A DNA stretch of 40,197 nt from CAYPEK01 sp964409645 (GCA_964409645.1 CAYPEK010000031.1:1-40197); one strand, 5' to 3'. Shown: positions 1 to 8,110, counted from the first letter of the stretch. The notes: generated by a model not told the origin, from the letters alone. A program made the numbers and translations.

Positions 1-845
1 TAAGAAAAGCCGCGGACGAAAGCCGGCCCGATTTCGTGATTACAATCGGTGCGGTCGGCCTGTGCGAGGACGTGCTGGGCCGCATGGGAGTGCCGATAGC
101 GGCATGGTTTATGGACAACCCATTCGGCCAGCTCGCGTTCAAGAAACATGAGGAAGGCCCGCGCCCGGAAAACCTCGGCGACAAGTTCATTGCTTTCTCG
201 TGGGACGAACATTATGTTGAACTGCTCGAAGCTCATGATGTGCGCGCGTACTATCTGCCGTTGGCGACAAACCCGAACGTGCATTTCCCACGCAAAGCCA
301 CACCGGAACAGATGCATAAATACAGCGCCGACATCAGCTTCGTGGGAACCGCGGACAGAAACGACGACCGCAATTACAGATTCTCTTGCATCGGAGCGAT
401 AGAAAAGCATGAAGTTGCGCTTTGGGGAAGCGCGGGGTGGCAGATGCTTCAGACCGGCAGGCTCGACTACAGAGGCCACGCAGACAACCGCGCGGAATGC
501 CCGCTGATCTACACGCTTTCCAAAATCAATCTGAACTTCACGGCGAGCCAACTCGTCACTGCTTTGCCGATACGCATCTTCGACATACTCGCATGCGGCG
601 GATTCCTGCTGACAGACGCCCGTGAGGACCTTTTCCGCCTGTTCTCCCCGGGCACTGACCTCGTCATATTTGAAGACTGCAAAAGCCTGCCCGCGAAGGT
701 GGACCACTTCATCAGCAGGCCCGATGAACGCGCCCGCATCGCGGAGAACGGCCGTAAAACAGTCCTCGCCCGCCATACTTACAGGCAACGCATAGACACA
801 ATTCTAAACACGGTTTTCAACAACCAGACTCAGACAAAATATTAA
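1..845 (+). CDS. CgeB-type glycosyltransferase, 5' end missing
   Basis: The reading frame is open to the left edge of the window, so the N-terminus is missing; the GTG at 36 is an internal codon, not a demonstrated start. The visible 280 or so residues resemble the C-terminal half of spore-protein CgeB/YkvP-like glycosyltransferases (Glyco_trans_1_2 family). They include a segment ending in ISFVGTADRNDD, followed by a nucleotide-sugar-binding-like stretch around LPIRIFDILACGGFLLTD and the typical tail of this family (ERARIAENGRKTVLARHTY). The family transfers sugars from nucleotide donors to cell-surface or polysaccharide acceptors; the acceptor here is unknown. Family assignment is fairly secure, function is inferred. 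The gene is followed by a 260-bp gap before the tRNA-Leu promoter, so it is probably the last gene of an operon lying to the left. Confidence 0.75.
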   Translation, partial: RKAADESRPDFVITIGAVGLCEDVLGRMGVPIAAWFMDNPFGQLAFKKHEEGPRPENLGDKFIAFSWDEHYVELLEAHDVRAYYLPLATNPNVHFPRKATPEQMHKYSADISFVGTADRNDDRNYRFSCIGAIEKHEVALWGSAGWQMLQTGRLDYRGHADNRAECPLIYTLSKINLNFTASQLVTALPIRIFDILACGGFLLTDAREDLFRLFSPGTDLVIFEDCKSLPAKVDHFISRPDERARIAENGRKTVLARHTYRQRIDTILNTVFNNQTQTKY

Positions 846-873
846 GTAGCCATTTGACAATTAACTCGGCGAT

Positions 874-896
874 GAGGCCGAAGAAGCCCTCGTTTT
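874..896 (+). terminator. possible weak terminator after the glycosyltransferase
   Basis: A short hairpin (GGC pairing with GCC, extended by GA/TC around one bulged base) is followed by TTTT about 30 bp after the stop codon at 845. The stem is weak, so this is tentative. The rest of the 846-1105 gap shows no convincing gene. Confidence 0.3.
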
Positions 897-973
897 CATA
901 TTAAAAAAACGCACCGGCGGCGCGCATCAAACGCCACAGCTATTCCATACCTGCCGCCTTTCACAAAAAAAAA

Positions 974-1003
974 TTGGCGAACACCTTACATTGCGGCTAT
1001 AAT
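974..1003 (+). promoter_or_regulatory. possible sigma70-type promoter
   Basis: TTGGCG at 974-979 and TATAAT at 998-1003 are separated by 18 bp in the AT-rich gap before tRNA-Leu. The -10 is consensus and the -35 matches 4 of 6. No gene lies directly downstream other than the tRNA, which has a better promoter of its own, so this may be a second tRNA promoter or chance. Confidence 0.3.
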
Positions 1004-1105
1004 ATGATATATAATAGGCTTTATAAGGTCAGTTTAATAAAATGAACTTGCACTTTAAGCGGCAAAGAAATTTTTTAAAGGAGAACAGATTACCTGTCAA
1101 AAGCA

Positions 1106-1133
1106 TTGACATGCCACGGCGGCTGTCTATAAT
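1106..1133 (+). promoter_or_regulatory. consensus sigma70-type promoter for tRNA-Leu
   Basis: TTGACA (1106-1111) and TATAAT (1128-1133) are both perfect consensus hexamers with a 16-bp spacer. The predicted start site is about 30 bp upstream of the tRNA. rex begins 63 bp after the tRNA with no obvious terminator between them, so read-through into rex is possible. Confidence 0.8.
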
Positions 1134-1171
1134 TATGCAAGGCAAAATGGGAGAGAGGGGAACGGGAAAAC

Positions 1172-1258
1172 GCCGACGTGGTGGAATTGGCAGACACGCT
1201 AGCTTGAGGTGCTAGTGCGGACAATACCCGCGTGCCGGTTCAAGTCCGGCCGTCGGCA
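1172..1258 (+). tRNA. tRNA-Leu (anticodon GAG)
   Basis: An 87-nt cloverleaf with long variable arm, typical of tRNA-Leu. The acceptor stem pairs GCCGACG (1172-1178) with CGTCGGC (1251-1257), the discriminator is A1258, and the anticodon stem CTAGC/GCTAG closes the loop TTGAGGT with GAG at 1206-1208. The T arm contains GTTCAAGTC. CCA is not encoded directly after the discriminator, so it would be added by a CCA-adding enzyme. Confidence 0.96.
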
Positions 1259-1321
1259 AACCACAATCATATTTTTTTTGAGAACACAAGTTAAAAGTTT
1301 CACATACTGCGAGGAAAACAG

Positions 1322-1981
1322 ATGGCGCGCAAAGAAAAATACAAATTCCCGAAACCGACAATCGAACGCCTCTCATATTACTTTCGGGCGCTCGAGGATT
1401 TGTCCAAACGGGGAATCGACACTGTCTCTTCGGATGCTTTAGGCGCAAAGTTGAACATAAAATCGTCCCAAATCCGGCGCGACCTATCTTATTTTGGTGA
1501 TTTCGGCAAGCGCGGTATGGGTTACGACGTGAAATATCTTTTAAAGGAACTTAAATACATTCTCGGACTAGACCGCGAGTGGCCGACAATCGTGATAGGC
1601 GCCGGAAATTTCGGCACCGCCCTCGCCCACTATTCGGGATTCCAGAAACGCGGATTCGACATCAAGGCAATGTTTGACGTGGACAAGGATAAAATCAACA
1701 GCGACAACAAAGTTCCCGTACTCCCGCTCAGCGAGCTCGAAAAATTCATCCGTGAGAACAAGATCGAGATCGCCATCATAGCTGTTCCGGACTCCGCGGC
1801 GCAGGACGTAGCGGACAATGTAGTAAAGTACGGCGTAAAGGGAATCCTTAATTTCGCTCCGATACCGATCAAGCTGGACAAGGAAGTGCGCTGTCTATCG
1901 GTGGACCTGACGACAAAACTTGAAGCCATCGCTTATTACATGAGTTACTCTAAAGACAAACTCTGGAAGATATTCTCCTGA
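1322..1981 (+). CDS. rex: redox-sensing transcriptional repressor Rex
   Basis: A full-length Rex of 219 residues. Residues 10-70 form the winged-helix DNA-binding domain and contain the family signature around SSQIRRDLSYFGDFGKRGMG. Residues 85-200 are the Rossmann fold with the dinucleotide motif GAGNFG at 93-98. The C-terminus (LEAIAYYMSY) is the domain-swapped helix typical of the family. Rex senses the NADH/NAD+ ratio and represses fermentation and respiration genes when NADH is low. The ATG start is preceded by GAGG. The gene stands alone behind tRNA-Leu, and I saw no clear Rex operator in its own leader, so its targets are likely elsewhere. The identification is very secure. Confidence 0.96.
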   Translation: MARKEKYKFPKPTIERLSYYFRALEDLSKRGIDTVSSDALGAKLNIKSSQIRRDLSYFGDFGKRGMGYDVKYLLKELKYILGLDREWPTIVIGAGNFGTALAHYSGFQKRGFDIKAMFDVDKDKINSDNKVPVLPLSELEKFIRENKIEIAIIAVPDSAAQDVADNVVKYGVKGILNFAPIPIKLDKEVRCLSVDLTTKLEAIAYYMSYSKDKLWKIFS

Positions 1982-2037
1982 CCGCAACTCCGCGGGAGAC
2001 CGGCAAGCACCGGCTATCAATCCTTATCAACAGTCTT

Positions 2038-2066
2038 TTGACACCCGGCCCTTGCGCGATTAATAT
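2038..2066 (+). promoter_or_regulatory. promoter overlapping the next gene's upstream ATG
   Basis: TTGACA (2038-2043), a 17-bp spacer and TAATAT (2061-2066). The -10 box overlaps the first possible ATG (2065). If this promoter is used, transcription would begin at about 2072-2074, at the second ATG, giving a leaderless or almost leaderless mRNA. Confidence 0.4.
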
Positions 2067-2073
2067 GTTCATT

Positions 2074-3168
2074 ATGAACACGAATAAACATTTTCTTATA
2101 TCTCTGGCGGCCGCGGCGCTGTTGGCAGTTGTCAACCCGTGGGCAAGTGCGTCGGCACAGGATAAGCCGATAATCGACTTCAACGACACAGCGACCCCGT
2201 CGGTCGAGATTCCCATTAATACCGCACCGGCCGATTCCTCAGAAGCAAAAACACAAACGACCGCTCCTGCCGACAAGAAAAAGCCCGCCGCGCCATCCCA
2301 GAACATGATAGATGCTGAACAAGCGACCAAGGTAATCGAAAACAAAGCAACAATAGTCAAAGTTGACGCCGGCGAGAACCCAAGAATATTCCTCGACAAG
2401 GGCTCTCTGGACGGAATAACGGTGGGAATAGACCTCGATGTTTACATGAATGACCCCGTGACCGACATGAAGGGAACCGTGCTTGCGGATGACGAAGTAT
2501 TCGTGGGAAGAATCCGCGCGGTGGAAACGAAACCCAAGGTCACAGTGTGTGAAGCTGTCACAAAAGGCGCGTATATGCGCGGCAACTATGCGAAATATTT
2601 CACACTCAGCCAGACAAAACCGAAGAAAGAAAACAGGTCAGTTCCGGGCCGCTGCCCTTCGGGCATGTATTACGATTCAGGCGGCGCTTTCGTTTTTATT
2701 CCCGGAACAGCTTCGCAAACAGGCGTCGTGCGAGAGATTGTCGATGAAGCAGACGCGTTCTGTATCGATCCCAAACAGAAACAGGAAGTATTGACGTGGA
2801 CCGCTGCAGCAAATGAGTGCAAACTCCGGAAAAAACGCCTCTGCACGAAACAGGAGCTTGAAAAGGTATGCACCACTTGGGACAAACCAAAGCCTTGTCC
2901 GAAAGATTTGTGGGTGAAAAACCAATGTCCCGATCAGAACACTGTGATCGACTTGTACCGGAGTCAGGAATGGACATCGGACCCCGTGACGGACGAAGAC
3001 GGAAATGTATCATACGAAGCGAACTCTTGCTCATGTCCCGGCACGAGCCCTGTATGCACGCACTGCGTTTATGCCGGGTGCAGAGGCGCAAAGAAGGTTT
3101 TTAGATGCTGCTCAGACCCGTTGGAGGAAGAAACACCTCCGCCGTTGCCTGAGGAAAATAAAAAATGA
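2074..3168 (+). CDS. secreted Cys-rich protein with FGE/SUMF1-like C-terminal region
   Basis: The start at 2074 gives a clean Sec signal peptide (hydrophobic core LISLAAAALLAVV, cleavage probably after SASA). In-frame ATG at 2065 and TTG at 2038 are alternatives, but both sit in or before a promoter-like sequence and no SD site is visible. A linker rich in Ala, Pro and Lys is followed by a small beta-type domain (ENPRIFLDKGSLDGITVGIDLDVY), then a Cys-rich C-terminal half (about 14 cysteines). The motifs CIDPKQ, WTAAANECKLRKKRLCTKQE, QEWTSDP and CRGAKKVFRCC resemble a formylglycine-generating-enzyme (sulfatase-modifying) fold as found in many secreted bacterial proteins. A catalytic role is not supported: this looks like a degenerate, disulfide-rich structural version. 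It is followed 36 bp later by the HD phosphohydrolase, probably as an operon. Confidence 0.6.
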   Translation: MNTNKHFLISLAAAALLAVVNPWASASAQDKPIIDFNDTATPSVEIPINTAPADSSEAKTQTTAPADKKKPAAPSQNMIDAEQATKVIENKATIVKVDAGENPRIFLDKGSLDGITVGIDLDVYMNDPVTDMKGTVLADDEVFVGRIRAVETKPKVTVCEAVTKGAYMRGNYAKYFTLSQTKPKKENRSVPGRCPSGMYYDSGGAFVFIPGTASQTGVVREIVDEADAFCIDPKQKQEVLTWTAAANECKLRKKRLCTKQELEKVCTTWDKPKPCPKDLWVKNQCPDQNTVIDLYRSQEWTSDPVTDEDGNVSYEANSCSCPGTSPVCTHCVYAGCRGAKKVFRCCSDPLEEETPPPLPEENKK

Positions 3169-3178
3169 CCTCCTCAGG
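3148..3178. other. 8-bp inverted repeat spanning a stop codon
   Basis: CCTGAGGA (3148-3155) and TCCTCAGG (3171-3178) are perfectly complementary and enclose the TGA stop (3166-3168) of the upstream gene. No T-tract follows, so it is not a classic terminator. In mRNA it would form a hairpin in the short gap before the HD gene and could affect translation of that gene. Confidence 0.45.
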
Positions 3179-3204
3179 CCGGATGCTGCCCGACTGCAAC
3201 TGAT

Positions 3205-3843
3205 ATGGCGACTGCTGAAAACAATTCCCTTCCCGCATTTCTCGACTCGCTCGGAAAGAAAGACCCGTACACGCGCGAGCACAGCGAGCGCGTCGGCGAC
3301 CTGATGGAAAAATTCGCGGTTGCGATGAAACTTCCGGCGTCTCATATCATGCAAATGAAGGTTGCCGGGTTAATACACGACGCCGGCAAGCTCGACACAC
3401 CAAATGAAATACTCGGCAGAATCAGCCGCGGAGAATCGATCCCGGCGGCCGAAAAAAAAGCTCTCGAAGCGCACGTCGAATCAGAAAGCCGCCTTGCGAC
3501 ACTTGGATTTATTCCAATGACTGTGAAACTTGCCGTCCGCCACCATCACGAGCGATGGGATGGAACAGGCTTTCCGGACAAGCTCGCCGGTGGCGCGATT
3601 CCGCCCTCCGCGAGAATGCTCACTGTTTGCGACGTTTACGACGCGGTATGCTCAGACAGGCCCGGGAAAAAAGGAGTCGGACCGCGCAAGGCATCCAAGA
3701 TGCTTAAAAAATCTTCAGGCACATCACTCGACCCTAAGCTTGCGCAAATTTTCATAGACAAAATTGCATCTCCGGAAATCAAACCGAATTTACTTGAACG
3801 GTTTATCAGGAAACTTAAGAATTTATTCAAAAGAAATAAATAA
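3205..3843 (+). CDS. HD-domain phosphohydrolase, HD-GYP-like with GFP variant
   Basis: A 212-residue stand-alone HD domain. Metal-binding residues are visible as His26, His58-Asp59 (HDAGK) and the HHHERWDGTGFP block at about 113-124. In true HD-GYP phosphodiesterases, which hydrolyse cyclic-di-GMP, this last block reads HHExxDGxGYP; here Tyr is replaced by Phe. The family relation is clear and a cyclic-di-GMP phosphodiesterase role is plausible, since the window also has a cyclic-di-GMP riboswitch, but substrate is inferred. There is no receiver, PAS or membrane segment, so it would be cytosolic and regulated otherwise. The start ATG lacks a clear SD site and lies 36 bp after the previous gene, suggesting translational coupling. 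The C-terminus is Lys-rich. Confidence 0.8.
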   Translation: MATAENNSLPAFLDSLGKKDPYTREHSERVGDLMEKFAVAMKLPASHIMQMKVAGLIHDAGKLDTPNEILGRISRGESIPAAEKKALEAHVESESRLATLGFIPMTVKLAVRHHHERWDGTGFPDKLAGGAIPPSARMLTVCDVYDAVCSDRPGKKGVGPRKASKMLKKSSGTSLDPKLAQIFIDKIASPEIKPNLLERFIRKLKNLFKRNK

Positions 3844-3882
3844 CTGTTATTCGCTTAAAATTATTCTCTTAAGCGCGCATCC

Positions 3883-5412
3883 CTACTTTTTCTCAAGCAG
3901 TAACATGAATCCGTCGTATCTCGGTATAACATCGCTTATGAAGCCGTGTTTCAAAATCTGTTTGTAGCCTGCGGCTTCTAGTGCTTCCACCGACTCGCGC
4001 CCGGGGATGCGGTCTTCCGTATATCCGCGAGGCAGCAGGAGCCATATACGAGAGCTGTTGAGTTCGCCCACTGATTTTGCGGCGGCAATGGTGCGTTCAG
4101 GCGGCCAGTCCTGACCGAATTCGTTTTTGACTAGATCATGATCCATCGGGAAGCCCTTGATCCGCAGCCGGCCACTGTAATAATAACGCGTCGCGCTCTG
4201 ATAATAAGCAGGCGCCACAAGAATCATATCGCCGGGCTTTTCGTGATCCCGCACGTAATTCATCGTCTCTACGAACTCGTTCGGCGCAAGCATCATAGGA
4301 TAATAAAAACACAGACTAACCGCCGCTGAAACCACTGCCGCGGCAAGCAGCGCTACGCGCATCGGCCGCAGTTTGATTACCGATATCGTTATCCCCATCA
4401 GAAGAAAGTAAACCGACGAGAACACGACCGCGTGTTTCGGGTGCAGAACGAGCGCGAGCCAGACGAGCCCGAATATTGCGACGCTAAGGCAAAAAGCAAG
4501 CATGCCCGTGAGATACACCGCAGCCTTCCATACGTCAGGCTTTGCTCGCCTCGATACGAATGCCGCGCAAAACGCCGCAGCAGGTATCAATAAGCCGGTT
4601 ATGAGAACGAGTCTGCTGAGAGGTGAATGCTGATGGAGCGGGAAATGCATCCCGGCGGAATAATATGCAATGATGTCGATGATGTTCAGATATACTTTGT
4701 CCGCAAAAACTGACCACAATGCCTGAAATATGCTTTTCGAATGCATGTTCTTCGTGTGACTCAGCCCCATCATGAACGGAAGCCAAGGCGCAAAAAACGC
4801 GATTATGGCCGCTTGAGAAACGATCCACACGCCGATACGTCTCCGGCGGATGAGGAAATACAGGTTTTGGAACGCGAGAATGTATATGAAATAGTAATAT
4901 GTATATAGAGCGCAGATCGACGAAATGATGTAAACCGCGACCATCCTGCGGCCGCCCCTCCCCCGAAGAAGCTCGAAACAACTATACACGCTGATAAGGC
5001 TGAAAAGTATTATGTAATTTTCGTACCTCGGCGATACCGAGCAGTGGATCATATACGGCGAGATCGCCGCGAGAAAACCAGCTGTCAGCCCGGCTGTCTC
5101 CCCGCCCCACTTCCTGCCGAAACGGCACAGGAGCAGAATCGAGATGAGATGCAGAATGATAGGCAGAGCCACAATCCAGTTCTTCAAGACACTGACTTTC
5201 GACCACGATGCAAGCGTAACAAAGAAAAACGGCGACAACTCGAACGCGGCCGCGCTCTTCACTATGCTCACAAGCGACTCCGTCCGTACATACATTATGT
5301 GGATGCTTTCCATCCCAAGATGCGGGTGCATAAATCCCGGCAAACGCAATGCAGCCGCGAGCACGAGAATCCCGCACACCTTCAGCTTATAACTCTTAGA
5401 GATACTGTGCAT
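3883..5412 (-). CDS. GT39/ArnT-like membrane glycosyltransferase
   Basis: A 509-residue polytopic protein with about ten hydrophobic segments in the first 370 residues and a soluble C-terminal domain of about 130 residues facing the periplasm. This is the layout of GT-C fold enzymes of the PMT/ArnT/GT39 group, which transfer sugars from polyprenyl-phosphate donors to lipid or protein acceptors outside the membrane. The first loop after TM1 holds Glu (HLGMESIH) near the position of the usual acidic catalytic residue. The segment AAISPYMIHCSVSPRYE matches the conserved loop of this family. Donor and acceptor cannot be told. The ATG has no obvious SD. It converges with the HD gene (39 bp gap) and diverges from the exported protein gene at 5599. 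Confidence 0.75.
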   Translation of the reverse strand: MHSISKSYKLKVCGILVLAAALRLPGFMHPHLGMESIHIMYVRTESLVSIVKSAAAFELSPFFFVTLASWSKVSVLKNWIVALPIILHLISILLLCRFGRKWGGETAGLTAGFLAAISPYMIHCSVSPRYENYIILFSLISVYSCFELLRGRGGRRMVAVYIISSICALYTYYYFIYILAFQNLYFLIRRRRIGVWIVSQAAIIAFFAPWLPFMMGLSHTKNMHSKSIFQALWSVFADKVYLNIIDIIAYYSAGMHFPLHQHSPLSRLVLITGLLIPAAAFCAAFVSRRAKPDVWKAAVYLTGMLAFCLSVAIFGLVWLALVLHPKHAVVFSSVYFLLMGITISVIKLRPMRVALLAAAVVSAAVSLCFYYPMMLAPNEFVETMNYVRDHEKPGDMILVAPAYYQSATRYYYSGRLRIKGFPMDHDLVKNEFGQDWPPERTIAAAKSVGELNSSRIWLLLPRGYTEDRIPGRESVEALEAAGYKQILKHGFISDVIPRYDGFMLLLEKK

Positions 5413-5598
5413 ATCTGTATCGCGCGTCCGGACTGTCCGATTTACTCACTTTTCAACCACAGTTTCACTTCGGCAAGCCGCAGTTGTCAAGCAAGCGGAA
5501 AATAAGAGCAGCCCATAGTTTTTTTGACTGTATTTTTCCGTATGAAGTGTAAGAATTATAATAAATATGGACATTAATCATAAAAGGGAGGCGCAGCC

Positions 5599-6060
5599 AT
5601 GAAGAAAAAAGTCTTATTCGCGATAACCGCAATTCTCATACTCACAACCGCCACAATGACAGTAAAGGCATCTAAACTTGGAGACCTGCTCGATGGAAAA
5701 GTAGGCAATGTTATTAAGGGTGTGGCGGTGTTCGCCCTCACCGATCTTCTCGCCGAACAGCTCGACGACTTCATCAACACCGTCACTCTCAACAAAGGCG
5801 TTCCCGAACAAGCCGCAACGAAAGTCGTGCCGGTGGTGTCCACAGGTTCCGGGTTCCGCGTCGGCGCCGTGCAGGTCACGGGCCCGAAAGAGCTCGTCGA
5901 AAAAGTGAAAGCCGTGGTTCAGATCGAGACGAAATTTTCTCTGAAAAACCTCGATGTCGAAGTGTTCGTGCCCAGCGATTCGATCAACCCGCTGAAATTC
6001 AACCGCGTCGAGGGAGTCGGCGTCAGCGCGCTGATCGATTTCCGCATGAGCGGCATCTAA
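5599..6060 (+). CDS. small exported protein of unknown function
   Basis: A 153-residue protein with a Sec signal peptide (KKK, then a hydrophobic core ending in TMTVKA, cleavage near residue 25). The mature part has one Gly/Leu-rich amphipathic stretch followed by a predicted alpha/beta domain; I do not recognise a family. The start is secure: a strong SD (AAAGGGAGG) lies 8 bp upstream. A TATAAT box at 5557-5562 is a likely -10, but the only good -35 (TTGACT, 5524) is 27 bp away, so promoter use is uncertain. The stop codon overlaps that of the convergent radical SAM gene (CTAA, 6057-6060). It is probably periplasmic. Confidence 0.75.
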   Translation: MKKKVLFAITAILILTTATMTVKASKLGDLLDGKVGNVIKGVAVFALTDLLAEQLDDFINTVTLNKGVPEQAATKVVPVVSTGSGFRVGAVQVTGPKELVEKVKAVVQIETKFSLKNLDVEVFVPSDSINPLKFNRVEGVGVSALIDFRMSGI

Positions 6061-7559
6061 CGCGCCGGCTGCTGTATCGCGCTCACTCCAACCGTATCGT
6101 TCGTCCCCTGCGAACCATATTTTTTGAAATGTTGTCTGCGCGCAACTCCGATGAACGGCGCCCAGAAAGCAGACGTCAGACCGCGCCGTATGATGAACGG
6201 CCATGCGAGATTCATTTTCTTATAAATAAGATATCCCGCGAAGTATGCCGGAAATTCGGACGCCTCCACCGGCCGCCTTTTCAGTACCGAGGCGAGTGAA
6301 AACATCCGCCGATAGCACCGCTCGTACCCACGCTCAAGTTCTTCCGGGCTCATATTCTTCGGCTGGAACACGGCGTGCGCCGTGTCGTACAAGCTCCAGT
6401 CTTTGTGCAGAAGCCTGCCCTCGAAATTCATCTTGTCGAACAGCGGAGTGCCGGGATACGGCGTGAGAATATGAAACGTCGCGCACTCCATCCGCACCGA
6501 CTCGATCCAGTCCACCGTCCTGTCGAAAACGTCCGGATAATCGTGGTCGAACCCGAGAACAAAACTGCCGTTCACCTTAATGCCGCTGTCATGAAACATC
6601 CCCAGCCGACGCTCGTAGTCCGCCATCGGGGGCGTCTTCTTACGCGCGTCCGCGAGGTTCCGCTCGTCGATCGTTTCAATGCCTATGAACACACCGTTGC
6701 AGCCCGCCTCCGCCATCTCGCGGATCAGCGCCGGGTCTTCCGTCACGTCGATCGACACCGCCGCGCTCCATATCTTGCCGACCGGCTTCAACGCGCGGCA
6801 CAACTCACGCAGATAGCCGCGGTTCGATCCGAGGTTGTTGTCTATGAACACTCCGTACGGGCCAGGCAGCGCCGCGAATTCGGCCGCCACACTCTCGGGC
6901 CGCCTCATCTGATACGGCATCCGCACGCCTTTAGTTGACATATAGCAAAAATCACAGCGGTTGTGGCAGCCGCGCGTGGCTATCATGCTCGCTACGGTCA
7001 GATAATTCCGTTTATCGAGCAGACCGCGATCCGGCGCCGGCTCATCGTCGAACGCATCGACGTAATCCGCGTGGTACACCGGCATCGGGGTTCCTTCTTC
7101 TATGTCCTTTAGTATGCGCGGCCACAAAACGACTCCGTTGCCGACGGCGATGATATCCGCATGTGCGGCCGCCTCGTCGGGACACGACGCAACGTGCGGC
7201 CCGCCGAGCACCACGACCGAACCGTTCCGCCGGTACAATTCCGCAAGCTCATACGCGCGCTTCGAAAAAGTGAGATGCACCGTGATGCCGACAACCTGAG
7301 GCGGCGGGTCCAGCGGCGGCGCGCCGTGCATCAGATTCTCGTCCCAGAATTTGAGCGACCACCCTTTCGGCGTCACAGCCGCCATCGACTGAAACGTCAG
7401 GCTCGGCGTAAGATTATGCTTGCCGAAACTTCCGTTCGGGTCTTTCGCATAAAACGGCAGGAGAAACAAGGCAAAGCGCCGTTTCACGGGTCCGCGTGCG
7501 ACCGCCGACTCGAGCGCGAGCGGTTCCTTAAAACATTTCGGCAGATATAGATTATTCAT
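6057..7559 (-). CDS. B12-binding-domain radical SAM enzyme
   Basis: A 500-residue protein. Residues about 55-155 form a cobalamin-binding-type Rossmann domain (QVVGITVHLTFSKRAYELA, VVVLGGPH, ADIIAVGNG). The radical SAM domain follows with the 4Fe-4S motif CHNRCDFC (Cys198, Cys202, Cys205), a Gly-rich IDNNLGSN segment and the usual GVFIGIET strand. The C-terminal 100 residues end in a membrane-associating-like helix rich in aromatic residues. Such enzymes catalyse methylations, rearrangements or ring closures; the substrate is unknown. I chose the start at 7559 because AGGAGG lies 5 bp upstream; a longer frame to 7679 has no SD. A CAAAG-type operator lies 22 bp upstream of the start codon, shared with the regulator operon at 8091-8741. 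Confidence 0.88.
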   Translation of the reverse strand: MNNLYLPKCFKEPLALESAVARGPVKRRFALFLLPFYAKDPNGSFGKHNLTPSLTFQSMAAVTPKGWSLKFWDENLMHGAPPLDPPPQVVGITVHLTFSKRAYELAELYRRNGSVVVLGGPHVASCPDEAAAHADIIAVGNGVVLWPRILKDIEEGTPMPVYHADYVDAFDDEPAPDRGLLDKRNYLTVASMIATRGCHNRCDFCYMSTKGVRMPYQMRRPESVAAEFAALPGPYGVFIDNNLGSNRGYLRELCRALKPVGKIWSAAVSIDVTEDPALIREMAEAGCNGVFIGIETIDERNLADARKKTPPMADYERRLGMFHDSGIKVNGSFVLGFDHDYPDVFDRTVDWIESVRMECATFHILTPYPGTPLFDKMNFEGRLLHKDWSLYDTAHAVFQPKNMSPEELERGYERCYRRMFSLASVLKRRPVEASEFPAYFAGYLIYKKMNLAWPFIIRRGLTSAFWAPFIGVARRQHFKKYGSQGTNDTVGVSAIQQPAR

Positions 7560-7580
7560 GGCTCCTCCTTTTTCTTTGAA

Positions 7581-7602
7581 CAAAGTGCTTTGCATTGCAA
7601 AG
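7581..7602 (-). promoter_or_regulatory. CAAAG-type operator upstream of the radical SAM gene
   Basis: Three alternating half-sites CAAAG, CTTTG, CAAAG in 22 bp. CTTTGCA and TGCAAAG around a single central T make a perfect palindrome (7588-7602). It matches 18 of 22 positions of the site at 8773-8794. No good -35/-10 pair is visible here, so its position relative to the start site is unknown. Confidence 0.6.
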
Positions 7603-7723
7603 CGCGTGGTTAAAAAAATTTCAGTCCGGGCGCCCGCGCGCGCAGGCGCATTTAAAGATGCTCTTTCGCCACAGATCACCTGCCTTTTGAATTCGCTATA
7701 TTAAAACAGGCCGCGGCCCGCCG

Positions 7724-8110
7724 TCAGGCGTGACTCAGCCTCAACATGCGCTTGTCGCCCTTGGCGCCCGCCTTCTTCTTGTCCGCCGGGAGAGTCGCCG
7801 CTGTCATTTTCAACACGTCTTCGAGCGCGTCCAGATATTCGATAAAACCCGCCTTGCCGGATTCGGTGATGAAAACCGTCGTGCACGGCTTGGAGCCGAC
7901 AAACTCTTTCTTTACCTTAACCGCGCCGGCTTCTTCGAGCGTCTTGATGTGCCTGCTGAGATTGCCGTCGGTGAAATCGCCGTCCTCTTTCAGCTTGTTG
8001 AATGTCAGGCCGTCCTTCGCGCCGATCAGCATGGACATTATCGCGAGCCTGCCCGGCTCGTGGAACACACGCTCGAGCGATGCGAAAGGGTTATTCTTCT
8101 TTTCCATCAT
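7724..8110 (-). CDS. winged-helix transcriptional regulator
   Basis: A 128-residue protein with an ArsR/MarR-type winged helix (HTH_34-like) over residues 8-90. The first helix region FHEPGRLAIMSMLI, the recognition helix DGNLSRHIKTLEEAGAV and the wing VKKEFVGSKPCTTVFITESG are clear. Such proteins commonly repress neighbouring genes. The start at 8110 is chosen because AAGGTG lies 4 bp upstream; it overlaps the last 20 bp of the membrane protein gene, so the two are translationally coupled. The Lys-rich tail has no recognisable domain. It is a good candidate to bind the CAAAG sites at 7581 and 8773. Confidence 0.82.
   Translation of the reverse strand: MMEKKNNPFASLERVFHEPGRLAIMSMLIGAKDGLTFNKLKEDGDFTDGNLSRHIKTLEEAGAVKVKKEFVGSKPCTTVFITESGKAGFIEYLDALEDVLKMTAATLPADKKKAGAKGDKRMLRLSHA

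Noticed and set aside
1209..1448. Open frames over tRNA-Leu and the start of rex
   Set aside because: They overlap the tRNA and rex on the same or opposite strand and show no protein features.
5524..5562. TTGACT and TATAAT as a promoter of the exported protein gene
   Set aside because: The 27-bp spacing is too long for a sigma70-type promoter; only the -10 may be real.
6057..7559. Radical SAM gene as the third AmmeMemoRadiSam member
   Set aside because: It has an N-terminal B12-type domain and 500 residues, unlike the shorter dedicated partner, and its operator ties it to a different regulator.
7690..7723. GC-rich palindrome after the winged-helix regulator as terminator
   Set aside because: GGCCGCGGCC leaves almost no loop and only TTTT follows, so the evidence is too weak.
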